Below, piece by piece: positions 56,982-64,000 of a stretch of DNA of 64,000 nt; position 1 is the first letter of the stretch, and every line of letters starts with the position of its first letter. The position numbers and the translations under genes were made by a program. A model generated the notes under the pieces. That model did no database searches, was not told the DNA's origin, and saw only the letters and a list, made by a program, of their open reading frames with translations. The DNA is taken from the NCBI RefSeq assembly GCF_905220565.1, contig NC_059397.1, positions 14,757,001-14,821,000 of the forward strand, given 5' to 3'. The stretch comes from Melitaea cinxia. Its lineage: Eukaryota; Arthropoda; Insecta; Lepidoptera; Nymphalidae.

Positions 56982-57302
56982 ACTACCCATAGACATGTTT
57001 TTTTGTTGCGTTCACAAACTACAGAGGGATATAGATAGCACTAATACCAAAACTCGCAAACTCTCGCGCGCTCTGTTTTATATTCATTTACAGATAAAAC
57101 GAACCATATGTTTCAATAAAAGTAGAATACATAATTCATTTAAAATATAATATAGTTTAAAAAAAATATCGACTTCGATATTCAAAAATAAATATCGATT
57201 ATCGATATTTTGAAATTAAAAATATAGCCGATATTTATCGATATTTTTTTGAAAAAATATCGTTTTTTCGATATATCGATATTTCCCTTCCCTATTAAGC
57301 TA

Positions 57303-57471
57303 TTGTCAAAGAGGCTATTGTAAAAAAAAAACATGTGGATTTGAATTATACCAAAATAATATTTGTTGTATTTTAATAGTTATTACTTTCAAGATAATAT
57401 CTGTTAATGATCTGTGATTTAGATGTTAAGAAGCGTTTATTTAATCTCATTTAATTGAAATCCTAGGAATA
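57303..57471. promoter_or_regulatory. Short upstream region of RPAC2
   Basis: Only ~170 bases separate the hAT-like insertion from the proposed RPAC2 start codon. No TATA box stands out in the AT-rich sequence. If the start is right, the core promoter must lie here or inside the transposon end. Confidence 0.3.
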
Positions 57472-58992
57472 ATGAAAATATCTGAGGTATGAAAAGTTGA
57501 TGTCATATTTAAAAAAAATTGTTATTGTTTAAATGCTTAAAGACCATTACCATATTTTAATAATATTGTATTTATTTTACAGCAACCAGGTGACGAAGAG
57601 TCAGGGCTGACATGCCGTACTTATATTTTTCAAAATGAAAGTCACACGTTAGGAAATGCATTAAAATGTATCATAAGCCGATAGTAAGTGAATTTGTTAT
57701 TATTTTTATTAATATCTTAGTTTTATTTTCATACCAGATGTCATTTATTTCATACTAACGTTTACCCGTGGCTTCGCTCGCATTGATTTTTTTAAATAAA
57801 AAGTATCCTGTGTTACTTCTAATACCTCAAAGAATATGTGTACAAAGTTTCATGATGATAGGTTTAGTAGTTGTTGCGTGATAGTGAAACAAACTTACAT
57901 TCACGTTTACAATATTAATAGCTGACCCCGCAAATGTTGTTTTGCCATATATATTATTAACCCCCTTAATCCCACCTTATAACTTAGGGATATGAAAAAT
58001 AGATTTTGGCCGATTCTCAGACCTGCTCGATATGCTCACAAAATTTCATAAAAATCGGTCCAGCCATTTTGAAGTATGGTAACTAACATTTTAACACGAG
58101 AATTTTATTGAGAATTAGGGATGCATTTTATTATTTTATACTACCTTGATCTCTGTGACTTATTCCTCTGGGGATAGGCAGGACAAAGTATTTTTTACAT
58201 CTTATATATTTTACAATCTATTATTTCATCAAAACAATCTTATGTTCTTTTAAAATTGTCGAACTGTTTTCATTTTTATTTGTATATTAATTAACCAGTA
58301 TTTATTATACCAGTAGATATTGAAAAATAAAATATTATTTCATTTTACATAAAAATTAAACTTGTCAGACCCAATCTTAATTTAACCTATTTTATGTCCC
58401 AACATACTAAAATTTCTTTCGAATAGTTACGGCCCAAATCTTTAATCTCTTTTCTGCAATTGCCTGCCACTGTGAAAGCAACAATTTTTGGTTTGATAAT
58501 AACAAATTGACATTGTTAAAAAATAAAATCTGGATAAAGTTGATAATATTGTGAAAGAAGTTGATGAAACTCTTGGATTTCTATAACCTATCGAAACAGG
58601 CTAACATCTCGTGTCATAATTATTAGGTCACTGGGCTGCCATTTTATGGTTTTGGAAGTTATAGACCCGCAACAACTAAATGTTTTTGTCCCTAAATTAG
58701 GTCTTTAAGATTAAAGATATTTTTAAATTTCATCAAATTTCTATAGCATTTCATTTCACCATCTCTCTCAGAATGTTTGAAATTATTTGTTCTATATTTG
58801 TGTTTCAGTGAAGATGTCCAATTTTGTGGATACACAGTGCCACACCCAGCTGAAGCTAAAATGCACTTTAGAATACAGACTCACGAAACACCTGCACTTG
58901 ATGTATTAAAACGAGGAATTAAAGACTTACAGAAAGTGTGTGAACACACTATAGATTTATTTGAAAAGGAAGTAAAAGACTTTAAAAATTAA
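57472..58992 (+). CDS. RPAC2: DNA-directed RNA polymerases I and III subunit RPAC2 (POLR1D/AC19)
   Basis: Small subunit shared by RNA polymerases I and III; it pairs with RPAC1 to form the alpha-like assembly platform in the nucleus. Coding exons: 57472-57486 (MKISE, proposed), 57583-57683 and 58809-58992. Splice sites are GAG/gtatga, ttacag/CAACC, CGATA/gtaagt and tttcag/TGAAG, and phases match throughout, giving 99 residues. HTLGNALKCIISR (26-38) is the signature dimerisation helix, and FCGYTVPHP (44-52) and RIQT follow as in POLR1D. Exons 2 and 3 are secure. Exon 1 rests on phase and position only. Intron 2 holds two Helitron-like repeats. AATAAA signals lie near 59116. Confidence 0.9.
57757..57918 (-). 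repeat. Helitron-like fragment in RPAC2 intron 2
   Basis: On the minus strand it ends AATGCGAGCGAAGCCACGGG then TAAACGTTAGT, a decayed form of a Helitron end with a hairpin before CTAG. The 5' boundary is unclear. Confidence 0.45.
57921..58113 (-). mobile_element. Helitron copy in RPAC2 intron 2
   Basis: It is related to 2464-2726. On the minus strand it starts near TCAATAAAATTCTCGTGTTA and ends GCGGGGTCAGCTAT, a one-base decay of CTAG. The hairpin GGCAAA/TTTGC precedes the end. Confidence 0.58.
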
Positions 58993-59814
58993 TGTGAATT
59001 TTTATTTTAGAACATTTAGGTATAGAAAAAATTATTCATTTTAAACTAAAATACCTAGCTCAGTTGTAATATATACTAATGGGAGGGTACTATACAAAGA
59101 GGTTTTAGGTTGGTAAATAAACAATAAAAGGGAAGTCCTGCTAAAAAGTGAGGGGTTCTATTAAACTATAGCTATAACTTTAGTTTTGATACAAATACAT
59201 ACAAATGCTCTGATCATTTGAAGGAAAGAGAAGGAAAAAAAGGATTAGGTCACTTTAACCCAACTTTTCAGGACAGCTATTTTAAGGTTAAATATCAATA
59301 TAAGAACCAAGGAATCTCTACATGATATTAGCAGAATCATGGCACAACTGAAACTTATTAAACCAATCAATCAATTAAGAAGCAAGGAACAATAAAATAA
59401 ATAAATTTGGAAAATCCAAAAGTGTATGACTCATATTTTCATTTTTATTTTAGTTTATTGCTAATTATTAATAAAATACATTCAATTAGACTGTGATCTT
59501 CAAAAAGACTTAGTTTTGAATCATACTGAAGCATATAAAAAATAAATGGACTTGATCAGTTAAGTTTTTTAGCAGTTATTGTGACCACGCCAGTATTCAT
59601 ACATACATTTGACAGCCAGACGTCCACGGTATAATTTTTTTTTTATTTATTTAAAAAGAAATCGCTTGATTTTCCTCCTCATCCCCTTCGCTTAGAAGGT
59701 GTGCCATATTCAAACATAAATTACCCTCATTATTAGTGTGGCATATTTTTTTGAATAATTGTATTTATTTTTGTGTTAAAAAGACTTACTTAAACACACT
59801 ACAAATATAGTGTT
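58993..59814. other. Non-coding stretch downstream of RPAC2
   Basis: Contains the likely RPAC2 3' end with AATAAACAATAAA near 59116-59128. No other gene is seen. Confidence 0.4.
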
Positions 59815-60085
59815 AAAATAATAATTATTATAATAATAATAAACAACTTTATTGCAACTAAAAATAGCTTACATAGCAAACCTTGATATTAGATACATAA
59901 TTATAGTGCAACAAGTGTTGCCGACCCGCTAAATATCGCCAGGAGCTCTGGTCACCTTACTTACCAACAGAAAGAACTGCTTGAAAGCACTGTTATTTAG
60001 CTATGATCTTCTGTAAGGTATTACTGTGAGGTATTACCCGTCGGGCTGCTCCATATTTTGAGCAGGAAATTTCCTCAGTCAGGGT
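59815..60085 (-). repeat. Dispersed repeat, minus strand (GCAGGAATTTCCTGCTC family)
   Basis: On the minus strand it holds GAGGAAATTTCCTGCTCAAA, ATGGAGCAGCCCGACGGGTA, GTAAGGTGACCAGAGCTCCT and a 3' end with GCAATAAAGTTG and a TTATTATTAT tail. It is related to 43453-43752, but the tail differs. Confidence 0.55.
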
Positions 60086-60115
60086 AATATGTTTCGAGTG
60101 TATGTCGAAGGTATC

Positions 60116-60300
60116 ACGATTCAGACTAACATCTCATTGTTGCGCATAGGCCTTTCTTCATGTAGGAGAAGGATTAAAACTTAATCCACCACACTTCTAC
60201 TGTGGCTTGGCGGATATATTCCCTACTTGCTTAACGTGTTCTCAGAGGATGGAGGCACGTGGAGACTGACATGGACAGAAAACGAGGCTGAAAATAGATA
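60116..60300 (+). repeat. Dispersed repeat (CTGTAACATCCCAC family), decayed copy 3
   Basis: GCATAGGCCTTTCTTCATGT, GTAGGAGAAGGATTAAAACT and GGCGGATATATTCCCTACT match the copies at 6088 and 8594. Confidence 0.55.
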
Positions 60301-60689
60301 ATTGTATAAACAAAAATATTCACTCTCGAGCTGTAACGGAATCCACGATAGCAGATGTTGAGACACTGTCGACATGCAACGAAAAAACTTTTTTACTCTT
60401 CGATTTTGAAGTTATTCTAATCCATTTAAGATAGGATCAAGACTATTATAAACTACTCATAAACGGATATTGTCTTTGCATATTCATTTGAAAAAAGGCT
60501 AGTATTTAAGTACCCTACTGTTAGAAAATCGAATATATCTTATCTAGTTAAGTACCAATAACAAATAAAAAGTAAAGATTCGAGTTACACAGGTTATCCT
60601 ATAATCGTATTTTATTTCTATGATCGCTTAGTAGTCAATATACTGAAACTTACAAAATAAAAAAATACTGAACTGCAATATTTTTTGCT
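60301..60689. other. Non-coding stretch
   Basis: No gene recognised. Confidence 0.4.
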
Positions 60690-61030
60690 GTGTGCTTTGT
60701 GCTGTGTGGCTAAGGCACTAAAGAATTTAGCCACCCCCTCTCTTCTCGTGGATGTCGTAAGAGGCGATTAAGGGATAACAAGGTTCCACAACCACCTTGG
60801 AACTTAAAAAGCCGACCGGTGGCGGGATAACCATCCAACTGCTGGCTTTGAAATACACAGGCCGAAGACGGGCAGCAGCGTCTTCGGTGCGACAAAGCCA
60901 GTACTGCGGTCACCAACCCGCCTGCCCAGCGTGGTGACTATGGGCAAAACACATGAGTACACGTTATTTTTGGCGTAAACTTGTGGAGGCTTATGCCCAG
61001 CAGTGGGCTGTTTAGGCTGTAATGATGAAT
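60690..61030 (+). repeat. RTE-tail SINE-like repeat, copy 4
   Basis: It contains GTGGATGTCGTAAGAGGCGA, GGTGGCGGGATAACCATCCA, GACGGGCAGCAGCGTCTTCG and CACCAACCCGCCTGCCCAGC. It ends GCCCAGCAGTGGGCTGTTTA with GCTGTAATGATGA. It lies ~130 bases beyond the RpS2 stop codon, in the convergent gap. Confidence 0.66.
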
Positions 61031-61163
61031 ATTTTTTGCAAATGTGTCAATATAAACTTATAACATCATTCATGTATTTTTAAATCATTAATTTCAGGTT
61101 AGAAATTTTAAATTAATAAATAAATAAAACAACAGTCTACATGGGATTTATTTATTCCTTTGT

Positions 61164-62147
61164 TTAGACTTTGAATTCGGAATATGGCGACTTGGTCAAT
61201 GGAATATCCCTCCACAAATCTGGTGTCAGGTAAGCATAAGTCTTAGCTATAGCTGCATAAGTAGCTTTAGCGAAGTTGCCAAGAGTTCCAGTAGAACCAC
61301 GAGCTGAAGTGTAACAGTCTTGTACACCAGCCATCTGAAGCAGTTTCTTAGGAACTGGAGCAGACACGATACCAGTACCACGAGGAGCGGGAATCAGACG
61401 CACAGTAACTGAACCACATTTGCCAGTAACCTGGAAATGAATTTTACAACAATTCATTACTCATGAATAAAAATAACTAAAATATGTTAAATAACAAACT
61501 TAATTTCAGACGCATTATAGTATCAACGGCGAGGCCTCAAAGATTATACCGCAAATGTAATTTTATCAGTTTCATCATTAAATATTCATTCGTAAAAAAT
61601 TAATTAATATATATTGATGTATGTGTACCTTGCATGGGACAGTGTGTGGTTTGCCGATTTTGTTTCCCCAGTATCCTCTTCGCACTGGTAAAACAGACAA
61701 TTTAGCCAAGATGATAGCGCCTCTAATGGCAGTTGCCACTTCCTTGCTGCACTTGACGCCAAGACCAATATGTCCGTTGTTGTCTCCGATTGCCACGAAT
61801 GCCTTGAAACGTGTGCGTTGACCGGCACGTGTTTGCTTCTGAACGGGCATGATTTTAAGCACTTCATCGTTTAACGAAGGGCCGAGGAAGAAGTCGATAA
61901 TTTCGAATTCTTTGATGGGCAAGGAGAACAGGTAGATGCTCTCCAATTTATCGATCTTTGCCTCTCTAACGAGACGGCCCAACTTGGTTACTGGAACCCA
62001 TTCCTTTTGGTCTTCCTTGCCACGTCCGCGACCGCGACCACGTCCACGGCCGCGACCGCGAGGCCCACCGCGACCTCTATCGCCACCACGAGATCCAAAG
62101 CCACCGCGAAAACCGCCACGACCACCGGCTGGAGCTGCGTCCGCCAT
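61164..62147 (-). CDS. RpS2: 40S ribosomal protein S2 (uS5)
   Basis: Core protein of the small ribosomal subunit, near the mRNA entry channel and important for decoding accuracy. Coding exons are 62147-61629 (173 codons) and 61430-61164 (88 codons plus stop), 261 residues, close to the usual insect length. Donor AAG/gtacac and acceptor ttccag/GTTAC join at a codon boundary. An Arg-Gly-rich N-terminus (about 8-43) precedes the double-stranded RNA-binding-like S5 domain (KLESIYLFSLPIKEFEIIDF, VAIGDNNGHIGLGVKCSKEV). The S5 C-terminal domain includes VRLIPAPRGTGIVSAPVPKK and LGNFAKATYAAIAKTYAYL. The start is MADAAPAGG at 62147, right after a splice acceptor (tattgtag/A). Confidence 0.97.
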
Positions 62148-62468
62148 TCTACAATATAACACGACTGTGAATGTGTCATCTTAATGAATAAAAGTTTATC
62201 ATCTAAAATGTAAAAGTCAGACGCATAAAGGACATCACTGTGTAAAAACACTATGGTTTAATTAACCGCAAATGAATATTTTGGCTTCATCATGAAAATA
62301 TAAAATTCCACGTGTTTTGTTAGGTTATGTTCAGACTATGAAATTACAGCATATCTCGAGAAAACAAATTTTTATCATATTATTCATTTAAGTCAATATA
62401 AATTAATATATTTTAGTTATTATTCAAAATTTAACCTTAAAATCTAGACAAAGGGAAGAAAAACTTAC

Positions 62469-62530
62469 GTTGATTCGTGAGCTCGAAGCGACGGTCAAAT
62501 TCAAAATGGACGAAGCTGGTTATTTCATTC
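62469..62530 (-). promoter_or_regulatory. RpS2 5' untranslated exon and promoter region
   Basis: On the minus strand the sequence AGCTCACGAATCAAC is followed by GTAAGT (62468-62463), a strong splice donor. It pairs with the acceptor at 62150-62149 to remove a ~320-base intron just before the start codon. The start of transcription is not certain; pyrimidine-rich CATTCCTTCCCTC lies upstream near 62535-62550 and could be a TOP-like start. Confidence 0.55.
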
Positions 62531-62550
62531 GATATTGAGGGAAGGAATGA

Positions 62551-63059
62551 AGTTTGGAATGGAATGTTGTTGTTTATGGTTAATGCATTATGAATGAATG
62601 AAACTATCATTATTTTTATAATGATATCGTCATATAAATTTATTTCATGATATTTTTCTGATTATTCGTATTTGTTTACAATATTTTAAATTAAATAGTA
62701 AAACCATATCTTGACAATATTTTATTTTTACACAGTAGGATATTCTTTCAGACAATGAAAAATTAGAATTATATTTGAGAAGAATGAATCAATTTAATTA
62801 ATGGCTTCATAACTTATAGCCTAATTATCTAGTTTTTGAAAAATTACGGAAATTCTTACAGAACGCCTAGTGTTGTCGGCGTACTAATAGATTAGCCAAA
62901 CACACTATACGTGTCGGTCAAAGAGTAGAATAACTTGCATACAAAGAAGTCGGTGCTGATTAACGTATTGTGCAACATACCTACATTTCTTATTTAAATA
63001 CTCTTCTGCATTTTAAATTTAGTATATAAATTAAACAATACTTTCTATTCAAAATTTTC
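62551..63059. other. Non-coding stretch upstream of RpS2
   Basis: AT-rich with no recognised gene. It separates RpS2 from its decayed copies. Confidence 0.4.
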
Positions 63060-63104
63060 ATTTATTTCAATTAGTAGACTATTCATTTAAAAATATGGGG
63101 AGAT

Positions 63105-63540
63105 ATGCCATAACTTTTATTGATGGAATATTTCTCCAAAATCTGATGTCAGGTAGTCTATCAGAATCATAGTCAACTGTAGCAGACAAGACCACGTAAA
63201 ACATCAAATCCACTATCCTTACTACGCAATCCATTCCATTGTCAATCTACAACAAAGACAAAATTTATTAAAACAACACGGCTATGATCTAAAAATTGCA
63301 CATAATAGTGTCAAAATTATACGCTTATCGGACAGCACTGTGCGTAAACACTTTGATTTCATTTTACCACAAAGGAATATTTTAACTTCACAATAAAAAT
63401 GAGATAATACTGCACATGTTCTACAAAACAATGTTTAAAAAAACATCATCTCATTTCTTTGTTCAATTTAAAATTGTCAATATAAACTAATAATTTGAAT
63501 TTAAAACTTACGTTGTAACGAGCTTGACAAGTTAGTTAAA
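63105..63540 (-). pseudogene. Decayed partial copy A of the RpS2 locus
   Basis: Read in the same order as RpS2, 63113-63200 resembles exon 2 (TGATGGAATATTTCTCCAAA and TCTGATGTCAGGTAG). The region 63225-63255 resembles the start-codon area (ATTGTCAATCTACAAC versus GCCATTCTACAATAT). Next, 63285-63390 resembles the first intron, and 63500-63540 the 5' exon with its donor (AAAACTTACGTTGTAACGAG). The start codon is changed to TTG. Because introns and the untranslated exon are kept, this arose by DNA duplication and not retroposition. Most of exon 1 is missing. Confidence 0.55.
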
Positions 63541-63544
63541 TTCT

Positions 63545-64000
63545 TAGTAAAAAAGTTAATGTTCTCCAACTTACCTATCTTTGATGACATGACGCAATTT
63601 CCTATTTGGAAGCCGATCCTGTATTTTTTTTTTTTTTTTTCGTAAACCCATCCAGTCACGACTACGTAGAATGGTGAAACACCACACGCTTGTCATTACT
63701 GAGATCCATGACGCTGCCAATCTACAAAAAAGGCACGTTTATTTAAACATTATAATTATGATTTCAAAATTATCATCTAATGTTATCAAAATCAGACGCA
63801 TTCCGGAGAGCACTGTGTGTAAGCACTTTGATTTAATTTTACCACAAATGTTACATTTTGACTTGATTATGAAAATGTCAGGCTCTACGTGTTGATAAAA
63901 TGCAAAAGTATTTAATTTTAATAAAAAAATATATTTTCCTTTGTTAATTTAAAAACTACTTTTTAAATGATAGCAGTAAAAATTCAAGTTACTAACATTA
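63545..64000 (-). pseudogene. Decayed partial copy B of the RpS2 locus (runs off window)
   Basis: The region 63555-63610 resembles RpS2 exon 1 (AATGTTCTCCAACTTACCTA versus GATGCTCTCCAATTTATCGA). The region 63700-63727 resembles the start area (GACGCTGCCAATCTAC, again with TTG in place of ATG). The region 63780-63895 resembles the first intron (AAAATCAGACGCATTCCGGA, GTTTGATTTAATTTTACCAC-like text). It shares the altered start with copy A, suggesting one dead copy was duplicated again. A T run lies at 63627-63640. Confidence 0.5.

Larger units (their letters stand above)
54430..57294. mobile_element. hAT-like DNA transposon carrying nested insertions
   Basis: The ends are inverted: TAGGGATGGG at the left and the inverted form of TAGGGAAGGG at the right. 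They are flanked by the exact 8-bp duplication TTAAGCTA (54422-54429 and 57295-57302). Eight-base duplications and this kind of terminus fit the hAT superfamily. Both ends are unusually rich in ATCGATAT motifs, forming long imperfect palindromic arms (54450-54545 and 57155-57285). No transposase is present. The ~2.9 kb length is mostly due to a LINE (54939-56981) and a Helitron end (54677-54835). Confidence 0.8.

Noticed and set aside
61936..62251. Proline/arginine-rich + strand frame and other-frame minus ORF over the RpS2 N-terminus
   Set aside because: Both are artefacts of the repetitive RGG codons of RpS2.

Overview
The window looks like nuclear DNA of a butterfly or moth (Lepidoptera). 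It is strongly AT-rich, has short introns, and is crowded with lepidopteran repeats: Helitrons ending in CTAG, RTE elements with TGATGA or ATGT tails, R1- and R4-clade LINEs, and pogo- and hAT-type elements. Only the last ~7 kb holds recognisable host genes.

Layout. 1-10.6 kb: mostly non-coding, with a small Helitron (2464-2726), a rearranged RTE LINE in a 12-bp duplication (2968-5338) and a tandem cluster of a modular repeat here called AACCGACTTC (6748-7929). 10.6-12.8 kb: a broken R4/Dong-like LINE with a restriction-like endonuclease, flanked by ATA repeats. 13.1-13.5 kb: a frameshifted BESS-motif fragment. 17.8-21.4 kb: a young R1-clade LINE with an intact 1056-aa ORF2, a poly(A) tail and a 13-bp target duplication. 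25.4-27.1 kb: RTE and Helitron pieces. 28.4-30.8 and 36.5-38.2 kb: long AACCGACTTC copies. 33.4-35.6 kb: a Jockey/CR1-type LINE. 41.5-42.5 kb: a complete non-autonomous pogo-like element that keeps the start of its transposase. 43.3 kb: a complete 198-bp Helitron. 48.6-49.3 kb: a second, truncated R1 copy. 49.6-53.2 kb: more AACCGACTTC and RTE pieces, one RTE inserted into the other repeat. 54.4-57.3 kb: a hAT-like element with an exact 8-bp duplication, carrying an RNase H LINE that has its own 15-bp duplication.

Host genes. RPAC2 (POLR1D; shared subunit of RNA polymerases I and III) starts about 170 bp after the hAT element and runs on the + strand. RpS2 (40S ribosomal protein uS5) runs convergently on the - strand. 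Beyond RpS2, 63.1-64.0 kb holds two badly decayed, intron-containing partial copies of the RpS2 locus. Both host genes serve ribosome production, but nothing in the sequence suggests joint regulation.

The main unexplained structure is the AACCGACTTC family. It has inverted end motifs, a hairpin at one end, internal modules of roughly 150-190 bp, copies differing by module-sized deletions, and head-to-tail fusions. It resembles Helentron/HINE rolling-circle elements, but that assignment is inference. All comparisons were made by eye; no alignment or database search was run.
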